In this document: positions 1 through 5,198 of the stretch, one piece after another | Layout of the letters: every line of letters starts with the position of its first letter | How positions within the stretch are numbered: the first letter of the stretch is position 1 | Origin: a bacterium | Lineage (GTDB): Bacteria > Zhuqueibacterota > Zhuqueibacteria > Thermofontimicrobiales > Thermofontimicrobiaceae | NCBI GenBank assembly: GCA_025453735.1 | Contig: JALOPY010000243.1 | Span: forward strand, 1-5,198 | Direction: 5' to 3' | DNA length: 5,198 nucleotides | Notes under the pieces: model-generated | The model's input: only the letters and a program-made list of their open reading frames with translations | Told to the model about the DNA's origin: nothing | The model's database searches: none | Made by a program: the position numbers and the translations under genes

Positions 1-419
1 TCCTCAAGCTCGCGAGCTTCCGAGATTTTCATCTCATTATTTTTGATTTGAACAACGCTCCCGGCAACTCGCGTCTCATCGTCACGAACGATCTGCGCTT
101 CATAGGATATGATATGTCCCAATACCCATGCTTTTGATTCCAAATAGATATCTGAATTTAAAGCGATGATGTTTCCTTGAACTTTTCCTGAGATCGAAAG
201 CGAGCCGTTTTTGATCACAATATCGCTGTCAATCACTTCATCTGCATCGATAGTGATATTGCTGTTTTCATATTTTATTAACTTTCGCTTTACCAGGGAA
301 GCCGCTTCAACTTCAGTGGCATTTGCCAGGCTCGAATAAATCAGGAATCCAAAAATGAGCAGGAAGGCGAGTAACAGTATAACGAGAAATAGAATCTGTT
401 TGAGTTGTAGCGATTGCAT
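1..419 (-). CDS. Bactofilin-like (polymer-forming) membrane-anchored protein, C-terminus cut by window edge
   Basis: The 139 visible codons start at ATG 419-417 behind a good Shine-Dalgarno site and stay open to the left edge, so the C-terminus is missing. Residues about 8-30 form one uninterrupted hydrophobic helix. It is followed by A-N-A (32-34), so the protein is either N-terminally anchored or cleaved after Ala34. A short charged linker leads into a beta-rich stretch (about 55-127). There a V-x-G motif recurs at V80-Q-G82, V99-L-G101 and V118-A-G120, exactly 19 residues apart, with a related VIDSD turn at 62. This ladder of short beta rungs is what bactofilin (DUF583) and related polymer-forming proteins show. 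The family builds right-handed beta-helix filaments; the short, membrane-attached versions mostly have no assigned role. The class is inferred from pattern, not from a search. The gene lies 230 bp downstream of the VanZ-LamG gene on the same strand and could have its own promoter. Confidence 0.72.
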   Translation of the reverse strand, partial: MQSLQLKQILFLVILLLAFLLIFGFLIYSSLANATEVEAASLVKRKLIKYENSNITIDADEVIDSDIVIKNGSLSISGKVQGNIIALNSDIYLESKAWVLGHIISYEAQIVRDDETRVAGSVVQIKNNEMKISEARELE

Positions 420-424
420 GACAT

Positions 425-430
425 CTCCTT
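425..430 (-). promoter_or_regulatory. Shine-Dalgarno site of the bactofilin-like gene
   Basis: Read on the minus strand this is AAGGAG, followed by five bases and then ATG at 419-417. It is the only near-perfect anti-16S match in front of a gene in this window, and it fixes the start of the leftmost gene. The other two visible starts have weak or no such site. Confidence 0.8.
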
Positions 431-579
431 CAATGAATAAACCAAATGAATAATTACTTCAACTGCTATTTTTGCAATTTCCATACCAGAGAATCAGGCA
501 AAATTAGAGCGCAACTAACCAATTAATTTGCAATGGATTATACTATTATCAGAATTGTGAGATGTTGTTGATTCGTGGT

Positions 580-618
580 TATTTGACACAGGTTGTTCTG
601 GTTTCAGTGTGGCAAATA
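580..618. repeat. Short inverted repeat (stem-loop) downstream of the VanZ-LamG gene
   Basis: The left arm TATTTGACACA (580-590) and the right arm TGTGGCAAATA (608-618) are reverse complements at 10 of 11 positions, separated by a 17-base loop. The element begins 31 bases past the VanZ-LamG stop and lies about 160 bases upstream of the bactofilin-like start. No T-run follows the stem on the minus strand, so it is not a classical intrinsic terminator. It could be an mRNA 3'-end stem, an operator, or chance in AT-rich DNA. Confidence 0.35.
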
Positions 619-649
619 GACACAAAAAACCATACTGGGACCGCTTCAA

Positions 650-2188
650 TTAATCGCGAAAAGCGAAATCATAAAACAGTCCGATAAGAAATACCAAACA
701 TGCATTCAGCAAACAAACATAAAATAAGTGAAGGTCAAAACTATGGTGAAAGAAAATTGAAGTAACTGATGATACTATAAAAAACGGAATCAAGATAATC
801 AAACCAGAGGCGACACTTTTCCAGATTCGGGAGTGCGCCAATCCTCGCGCCAGCCAGCCCATTGGAAATAACAAGATAAAACAAAAGGTGAACTTGCCAA
901 ATTTATTTTTTCCGAGATTGAGCAACAGCGGCAGGTAAGAACTGGTGTGGTAAATAATTGGAGAGACACTATCGCCGTTGACATAGAGCTTATATTCTCC
1001 CCGGTGAAAAGTGGCGACAACAAATTGTGGCTCATCCGCGGTGAGCACCGGGTTCGTCAATAATTGAATTTCGGAGCCGTTCAGTCCGGTTAGTGGCGTT
1101 CGGACTCGAAAATTGAGCATGGCGCCAGACTGGCCCAGCGTAAAATTGCGATGATCCGTGTCTTTCGAAAATGAGATGATTCTTGCAGGTCCTACCTGGC
1201 GCAAATTTTCTGGCTTGATCCATACCGCAATGGTGATCTGGTTCGTCCTTTTCAGCAGCTCAGCTAAATCCGAAGCCGGCGCCTCACTTTTTAAAAAAGC
1301 ATTATTCTTAAAAATAAATCCATTATTTTCATGCTGCCCAATTTGGGAAGAATCAGAAGCAATAAACTGTAAACGATCTTTCAATTTGCCCAAAAGTTCT
1401 GGCTGCGAATCATAGAATGAATAATCAAATAACAATCCGCTTCTATTGTTTTCAGGCGAAATTTTTCGATAGCCTTCCCAAAAAAGTCTCCTGACAGCTT
1501 GATCCTCTAATGCCTCCTCAAAAATCATAATCTTATAGAGATTCCCGTTCCACGGACGATTTTGGGTCGCTTCATTTCCGACAAATAAATAATAATCGCT
1601 ATCCCAGTTGCGAAACGAGTTCACGGTTACCGGGATGAAAAGAATCATTGTCGCCAAAATCAGGTAAAGCAAAATCAGGCGAACATAAAAAATCCTGTCT
1701 TTGTTGTATAAATTGCTGATCACTATTTGCAGATCGAATTTCCCAACCGGGTAGGCGAGCCATGCGCCACAAGCAGCGCCAATCGTATTTGTGATAATAT
1801 CGACGCCCGAGCTGGTGCGCGGCAAAAAAAGCTGGAAGAGCTCAATGCTAAAGCTGATCAGGAATCCAGATGCTACTGCAAACATTATCGCTGACTTTTT
1901 TCTCCTCGAAAATAATCTCATCATCATTCCCAGTACGATTCCAGGCGGAAACAGCATGAAAAGATTTAATGCCACATCTGCAACTGAAGCGCCTCCAATG
2001 AACGCGGCAAAATACCCGCGCTGGAATTGTAAAAATTGGTGCAAATAAAATCTTGAAAATTGAAAAGGAGTTGATGTTAACAAGTAAACCAGGATTAAAT
2101 AAATAAGCAGAATGGAAACCAGGGGACGAAGGTATGGAGCGTTCACGCAATAATATTTGACATTTTTTCTCAACGATTGATTTATCAT
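650..2188 (-). CDS. VanZ-like membrane protein fused to a LamG/concanavalin-A-like domain
   Basis: With the ATG at 2188-2186 the protein has 512 residues; an in-frame TTG at 2206-2204, five bases after a weak GAG, would add six. Hydrophobic segments lie near 22-39, 72-89, 98-121, 131-147 and 167-189. They carry the VanZ signature: D71-x3-N75 then PPG (81-83), and IE116-x2-Q119, P123-R124, D130, N134, G137, G141. Residues about 194-424 are soluble and beta-rich with LamG features: NRPWNG at 210-215, ITIAVWIKPE at 318-327 and YKLYVNG at 399-405. Three more hydrophobic segments (about 431-451, 460-480, 487-507) end the chain. Five helices before the LamG part put it outside the membrane if the Lys/Arg-rich N-terminus is cytoplasmic. 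VanZ itself gives low-level teicoplanin resistance by an unclear mechanism, and most VanZ-like proteins are uncharacterised, so a resistance role should not be assumed. LamG folds often bind glycans, so a cell-surface or polysaccharide role is inference. The gene follows the helical-repeat gene closely, probably in one operon. Confidence 0.85.
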   Translation of the reverse strand: MINQSLRKNVKYYCVNAPYLRPLVSILLIYLILVYLLTSTPFQFSRFYLHQFLQFQRGYFAAFIGGASVADVALNLFMLFPPGIVLGMMMRLFSRRKKSAIMFAVASGFLISFSIELFQLFLPRTSSGVDIITNTIGAACGAWLAYPVGKFDLQIVISNLYNKDRIFYVRLILLYLILATMILFIPVTVNSFRNWDSDYYLFVGNEATQNRPWNGNLYKIMIFEEALEDQAVRRLFWEGYRKISPENNRSGLLFDYSFYDSQPELLGKLKDRLQFIASDSSQIGQHENNGFIFKNNAFLKSEAPASDLAELLKRTNQITIAVWIKPENLRQVGPARIISFSKDTDHRNFTLGQSGAMLNFRVRTPLTGLNGSEIQLLTNPVLTADEPQFVVATFHRGEYKLYVNGDSVSPIIYHTSSYLPLLLNLGKNKFGKFTFCFILLFPMGWLARGLAHSRIWKSVASGLIILIPFFIVSSVTSIFFHHSFDLHLFYVCLLNACLVFLIGLFYDFAFRD

Positions 2189-2219
2189 TTGCACCAGGCG
2201 TAACAAAAATTCTCAGTTC

Positions 2220-3737
2220 TTATCTAGAAATTTGACTCAATCTTTCCACTACCGTTTCGCACGCTTCGATACATTCATTAGCGACATAATAATACCCTTT
2301 GCTGAAATTTTGACTGGCAAAATCCAACAGTTTTCTTGCATGATCAAAATGAATTTGCAGTCCAGGATTCGAAGCCAGGTCGGCATCTGCAATGCGATTT
2401 TTCAAACGTGTTCCAACATCCTGGATTTTGTTGGATACCGATTCCGCAGAAATTTCAGAAAGAGATTGCTTGTCGACCAGACGCTCGGCAGCAAACGAAA
2501 AACGATTGGCAAGGATAAGGCTCTCTCGGGCGAAACGATATCGTTGCAGTTTCATTAATTCCTCTGCTTTCGTTTTTGCCAGTGTGGCATAAGCGACCAA
2601 AATTTCTGCTTCAATATTGCCTCCTTCTCTTTTTATTCGCTCATTTATTTCATTGAGATCTGCCTCCAACTCGTTTCGTTCTTGATCGACAATTTCTTGT
2701 TCGGAATCAGTATCCGTTCTCACCTTTTTGTGAATTAGCTCAATGAGATTTCTGGCATAGCCCGTGTTCAGCAAAACCAGCTTGTAGTTTTTCTCGTCGA
2801 TTGCGGCATGTGCATCCTGCTGAATCTGCTCAAGGTGGGTCAAGTAAAACTGGATTCGCTCATCATCTTCAAATAAATAAATCTTTTGCTGAATTTTTTC
2901 GATCAAGTCATCCATCGCCGCAATTTCTTCAAACGCGCGCAATCCTGCCCGATCAGCCTTCCCTTCGGCTAAATCGATGGTACGAAGCAGCAGTTGTGTT
3001 GCCTGGTGATAATGTTCAATGGACAGGCGATAATTTCCACCGGACTTTGCCTGTTCTGCTTCCTGGGACAATTTTAGGGCAGAACGATAATTGCGTTGAA
3101 TCGTTGGATTGGAACTGTTCTTTGCGAGTGGTTTGGCACGATCTAAAAGTTGATTGAATTGATCCGCCTCATCTCTGGCGTTCTCCTCAATCGATTTATC
3201 TTTATTTTTAACACCATCGAGCGCGTTTTGCACCTGGCGCTCAGCTTTTTTGAAATACTGGGTTGCTTTTTGAAATTGCCCATCTCGAAATGCCTGCTCC
3301 GCAAGCTGTTTGTTCTCGATTCCTTTTTCTAAAAGATCAATCGCATCTTGATTATTGCTGTTTCTTACCACGAGTTGGGCTTCTTCGATTTGTTGATTTA
3401 ATTTTCTTGTTCGGTTTTTCAGTGGCTCCTGCAGCAACTTTGCCAGCGCCTCGTTCACTGCTGCTTCAGCCTCATTCATCATTCGATTTGCCAACAAGGC
3501 GCGACGAGCTTGCATTAAATTCTGTGCCTGATTAAGCTTGCTTTCTGCAGTTTTGAGCAAGGCAACTGTCGATTCATCCCGAAGGGAAAGCTGTACTTCT
3601 TTTGCGAATTCAATCTTTCGAGCGATCAGGTTTAGCTTGCGCTTCAATGGCTGCCGGGTTTGAGCATCAGCAAAAGTAAAACTGGCAATAGCAAGAAATA
3701 AAAATAGGAATAAGAAAATGTATCGGTTTAATTTCAT
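2220..3737 (-). CDS. Secreted all-helical repeat protein (six ~80-residue TPR-like units), function unknown
   Basis: This is a complete 505-residue protein starting at ATG 3737-3735 and ending in TAA. Residues 1-25 form a signal peptide: K2/R5, a Phe/Leu-rich core, then A23-D-A25 and Gln26, so export to the periplasm or beyond is expected. The rest is predicted helical and rich in Glu, Lys, Gln, Arg and Ala, with no catalytic motif I recognise. Six degenerate units can be aligned, at about 33-100, 109-175, 190-259, 267-338, 353-423 and 433-504. Each has a first helix, a short Asn/Ser/Asp-rich turn, then a helical hairpin whose turn carries Gly/Asn/Lys plus Tyr or Phe (F155, Y236, Y318, Y400, Y482). 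Ten residues later comes a conserved Ala (A90, A165, A246, A328, A410, A492). The last four units are in exact 82-residue register. The pattern resembles TPR or coiled-coil scaffolds, which suggests a protein-binding or structural role. There is no clear Shine-Dalgarno site before the ATG. The VanZ-LamG gene follows 13-31 nt after the stop. Confidence 0.85.
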   Translation of the reverse strand: MKLNRYIFLFLFLFLAIASFTFADAQTRQPLKRKLNLIARKIEFAKEVQLSLRDESTVALLKTAESKLNQAQNLMQARRALLANRMMNEAEAAVNEALAKLLQEPLKNRTRKLNQQIEEAQLVVRNSNNQDAIDLLEKGIENKQLAEQAFRDGQFQKATQYFKKAERQVQNALDGVKNKDKSIEENARDEADQFNQLLDRAKPLAKNSSNPTIQRNYRSALKLSQEAEQAKSGGNYRLSIEHYHQATQLLLRTIDLAEGKADRAGLRAFEEIAAMDDLIEKIQQKIYLFEDDERIQFYLTHLEQIQQDAHAAIDEKNYKLVLLNTGYARNLIELIHKKVRTDTDSEQEIVDQERNELEADLNEINERIKREGGNIEAEILVAYATLAKTKAEELMKLQRYRFARESLILANRFSFAAERLVDKQSLSEISAESVSNKIQDVGTRLKNRIADADLASNPGLQIHFDHARKLLDFASQNFSKGYYYVANECIEACETVVERLSQISR

Positions 3738-3780
3738 AGTTTAATCTATATTATTACAGGTTAAATCTTTGTTTTTTTGG

Positions 3781-3910
3781 GCAAAAAAATCTTCAATACC
3801 AAGACACTAAAAAATAAGACCCAAAGACCGCAAAGAAAAATTAATATATTTATTATTTGCTTTGCGGACTTTGTGCCCGCTTCGTGTTGTGTTGAGTATT
3901 TATTTTTTGC
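3781..3910. repeat. Imperfect ~130-bp inverted repeat of the dispersed CTTTGCGG/CTTTGTG type
   Basis: The core arms CCCAAAGACCGCAAAG (3820-3835) and CTTTGCGGACTTTGTG (3860-3875) pair at 14 of 16 positions around a 24-base loop that is nearly all A/T. Outside them symmetry continues in degraded form: ACCAAGACAC on the left (3799-3808) faces GTGTTGTGTTGAG on the right (3883-3895). The outer ends are GCAAAAAAAT (3781-3790) and ATTTTTTGC (3902-3910). Runs built from 'CCAAGACAC', 'CAAAGAC' and 'CGCAAAG' facing 'CTTTGCGG' and 'CTTTGTG' are known from general experience as an intergenic, palindromic, multicopy sequence in many environmental bacterial genomes. Whether it is multicopy here cannot be seen from one window. 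It could act as a bidirectional stem-loop at the 3' end of selD mRNA or be a remnant of a small non-autonomous element. Confidence 0.6.
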
Positions 3911-4110
3911 AGCTACGCTGTGCTATGAGATCTTTTCACAATCAACATTTAAAAGCATTTATATTGGATCAAATATTATACCATTTCTCAACTATTTTTT
4001 CGAGCCTGTGTAATTCATTTAATTTTAATGACATCATTGGCAAAAATAAAATAAAAAATCATTCAAATCAACGGATCAAACAGCTTTCTGTACGATTCGG
4101 GACAGGAACG

Positions 4111-4128
4111 GTGAACAAGATCGTTCAC
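4111..4128. repeat. Short perfect stem-loop past the selD stop
   Basis: GTGAAC (4111-4116) and GTTCAC (4123-4128) form a perfect 6-bp stem with loop AAGATC, 45 bases downstream of the selD stop codon. On the plus strand it is followed by the T-rich TAATTTTAT; on the minus strand, the direction of selD, it is followed by CGTTCC. It is therefore a poor intrinsic terminator for selD and at best a weak plus-strand one. It may be chance. Confidence 0.3.
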
Positions 4129-4136
4129 TAATTTTA

Positions 4137-4148
4137 TCCGGCGCCGGA
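4137..4148. repeat. 12-bp perfect palindrome TCCGGCGCCGGA
   Basis: This perfectly self-complementary 12-mer, ten of whose bases are G or C, sits in strongly AT-rich intergenic DNA 24 bases past the selD stop. It has no loop, so it would make a poor hairpin; a binding site for a dimeric protein is possible. About one 12-bp perfect palindrome is expected by chance in a window this size, so only its composition and location draw notice. Confidence 0.25.
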
Positions 4149-4172
4149 GACGACGTCAAGAATAAAAAAATC

Positions 4173-5198
4173 TTAAGGTGCCACAAAAATTTTGCCCGCT
4201 CCAGTTTCAGTTATTTCTCCAATATAGCTGGCTTCTGAAATACCCGTTTCATGTAATTTTTTCAGCAAATCACTTTGCTGTTTTTGGGGCAGCACGATAA
4301 GCAATCCGCCAGAAGTCTGGGCGTCGCATAGCAGCAGTTTATCAATATCAGAAATGTGGCTATTCCATTCAATAAACGGTTTCACATAATCCAGATTGGC
4401 GATCGTGCCGCCAGGAACGACATTGGCGATTGCCAGATCACGGGATTGCTGGATGATCGGAACGTTGGCGATATAAATTCGAGCATTGGCATTGCTCGCA
4501 ACGGTAACTTCTTTTAAATGTCCCAGCAGGCCGAAACCAGTAACATCGGTACACGCATGAACTTCAAACTCCTGCATGATTTCCGCAGCCTGGCGATTGA
4601 GGCGACTCATGATTTCAATCGCTTCCGCTTCAACTGATTTATCGACCATGCCACGTTTCATCCCAGTTGTGATAATTCCCAGTCCAATCGGCTTCGTCAG
4701 GATAATCGCATCGCCAACTTGCGCCCCGGCATTTGTCAATATTTTTTTCGGATCGATCAATCCCGTTACTGCCAGACCGAATTTTGGCTCGGAATCTTCA
4801 ACAGTGTGTCCTCCAATAATATCGATGCCTGCTTCTTTTGCTTTATCATTGGCGCCTTTTAGAATTTGTTTCAGCACATCGAGCGGCAATCTTTTTTCAG
4901 GAAAGCCAACGATATTCAGAGCAAAAATCGGTTTCGCGCCCATGGCATAAATATCGCTCAACGAATTCGCTGAGGAGATTGCGCCAAAATGATAGGGATC
5001 ATCGACAATTGGCGTAAAAAAGTCAACAGTTTGAACAATGGCAAGATCGTCGCTAAGCCGATAAACAGCGGCATCATCCGAAGTGTCGGTACCGACGAGC
5101 ACGTTGGGATTTAAAACCGGGGGAAACGACGCCAGAATCTGCTCCAGATTTTGGGGACGCAATTTGCAGGCGCAGCCCAATCCATGGGTAAAGTGAGT
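4173..5198 (-). CDS. selD: Selenide, water dikinase (selenophosphate synthetase), N-terminus just beyond the right edge
   Basis: SelD makes selenophosphate from selenide and ATP in the cytoplasm, the selenium donor for selenocysteine and for 2-selenouridine in tRNA. The frame is open to base 5198, giving 341 visible residues. The first read THFTHGLGCACK, which align with the family N-terminus around the catalytic Cys and Lys (E. coli Cys17, Lys20; here C9 and K12). The TTG at 5180 lies inside this conserved block and is not the start; by comparison with the 347-residue E. coli protein about eight residues are missing. Other family motifs are present in order: SDDAAVY (40-46), TVDFF (D59), NSLSDIYAMG (D82), GGH (129-131), TDVTGFGLLGH (217-227) and LCDAQTSGGLL (about 290-300). 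The metal-binding aspartates are all kept. The catalytic residue is Cys (TGC), not selenocysteine (TGA). The gene ends with TAA at 4175-4173. No selA, selB or selC is in view, so the product's use, selenoprotein or tRNA modification, cannot be decided here. Confidence 0.97.
   Translation of the reverse strand, partial: THFTHGLGCACKLRPQNLEQILASFPPVLNPNVLVGTDTSDDAAVYRLSDDLAIVQTVDFFTPIVDDPYHFGAISSANSLSDIYAMGAKPIFALNIVGFPEKRLPLDVLKQILKGANDKAKEAGIDIIGGHTVEDSEPKFGLAVTGLIDPKKILTNAGAQVGDAIILTKPIGLGIITTGMKRGMVDKSVEAEAIEIMSRLNRQAAEIMQEFEVHACTDVTGFGLLGHLKEVTVASNANARIYIANVPIIQQSRDLAIANVVPGGTIANLDYVKPFIEWNSHISDIDKLLLCDAQTSGGLLIVLPQKQQSDLLKKLHETGISEASYIGEITETGAGKIFVAP

Larger units (their letters stand above)
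3738..4172. other. AT-rich intergenic region between selD and the helical-repeat gene
   Basis: This 435-bp stretch has no credible gene. From left to right it holds about 40 bases of AT-rich leader upstream of the helical-repeat gene, with no convincing -35/-10 pair or Shine-Dalgarno site. Next is a long imperfect inverted repeat (3781-3910), then about 200 bases of AT-rich DNA (3911-4110) in which I see no signal. Last come a small stem-loop (4111-4128) and a GC-rich palindrome (4137-4148) just past the selD stop. Its size and contents suggest that selD and the helical-repeat gene are separate transcription units, so the promoter of the latter should lie here. Confidence 0.7.

Noticed and set aside
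432..453. 9-bp direct repeat AATGAATAA at 432-440 and 445-453
   Set aside because: Two copies of an AT-rich 9-mer are not enough to argue for an operator or iteron.
537..542. TATAAT on the minus strand as a -10 box for the bactofilin-like gene
   Set aside because: No acceptable -35 hexamer lies 16-18 bases upstream, and TATAAT arises easily in AT-rich DNA; a promoter may exist in 420-649 but cannot be placed.
799..2150. Several open frames of 63-100 codons on both strands inside the VanZ-LamG gene
   Set aside because: They overlap a long frame with clear VanZ and LamG motifs and show no recognisable protein features of their own.
650..2188. Annotating the VanZ-like protein as a teicoplanin resistance gene
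   Set aside because: The VanZ-like fold is common outside resistance clusters, no vanA/vanH/vanX genes are near, and the LamG fusion points to a different role.
3777..4131. Two overlapping plus-strand open frames of 78 and 89 codons in the intergenic region
   Set aside because: They read through the palindromic repeat, have no ribosome site and have low-complexity composition; peptides of this kind are typical false ORFs of that repeat class.
3911..4172. A possible selenocysteine tRNA or other RNA gene next to selD
   Set aside because: No T-loop consensus (GGTTCRANNCC) or acceptor stem pairing could be found on either strand; the region is mostly unstructured AT-rich sequence.
3783..4174. 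Direct repeat AAAAAAATCTT at 3783-3793 and 4164-4174, considered as a target-site duplication
   Set aside because: It is low-complexity, overlaps the selD stop codon, and the DNA between shows no transposase or element ends at those points.
4576..4950. A 124-codon plus-strand open frame opposite selD
   Set aside because: It lies wholly antisense to the conserved core of selD; its composition follows from the complementary codons.

Overview
The window comes from a bacterial chromosome and its coding is entirely on the minus strand. It holds four protein genes: two complete and two cut by the window edges. Intergenic DNA is AT-rich. Nothing in the sequence fixes the taxon. Two proteins carry N-terminal export signals ending in an A-x-A signal peptidase I motif. 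One gene has a strong AAGGAG Shine-Dalgarno site. A Cys-type SelD is present. Large secreted repeat proteins, a VanZ/LamG membrane protein and a small bactofilin-like protein together suggest a Gram-negative, possibly FCB or Calditrichota-like environmental lineage. This placement is a guess from gene style, not a measurement.

Layout in the direction of transcription, right to left. (a) 5198-4173: selD, selenophosphate synthetase, lacking only its first few codons beyond the right edge. (b) 4172-3738: a 435-bp AT-rich intergenic region. It holds an imperfect ~130-bp inverted repeat of the dispersed 'CTTTGCGGNCTTTGNG' type and, nearer selD, a small stem-loop and a GC-rich palindrome. (c) 3737-2220: a 505-residue secreted, highly charged, all-helical protein built from six degenerate ~80-residue repeats; the last four are in exact 82-residue register. 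(d) 2206/2188-650: a polytopic membrane protein that fuses a VanZ-like domain to an extracytoplasmic LamG/concanavalin-A-like domain and a C-terminal membrane block. It starts 13-31 nt after the previous stop and so is probably co-transcribed. (e) 649-420: a 230-bp gap with an 11-bp inverted repeat. (f) 419-1: the N-terminal part of a membrane-anchored or exported bactofilin-like beta-helix protein, running off the left edge.

How they may work together: selD is a housekeeping selenium gene and is separated from the rest. The three left-hand genes all encode envelope proteins (periplasmic helical repeat, membrane VanZ-LamG, membrane/periplasmic bactofilin-like). At least the first two look like an operon. 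Their shared role is unknown; an envelope function is inferred only from localisation. The least ordinary content is the 82-residue repeat protein paired with a VanZ-LamG fusion whose LamG strands appear permuted.
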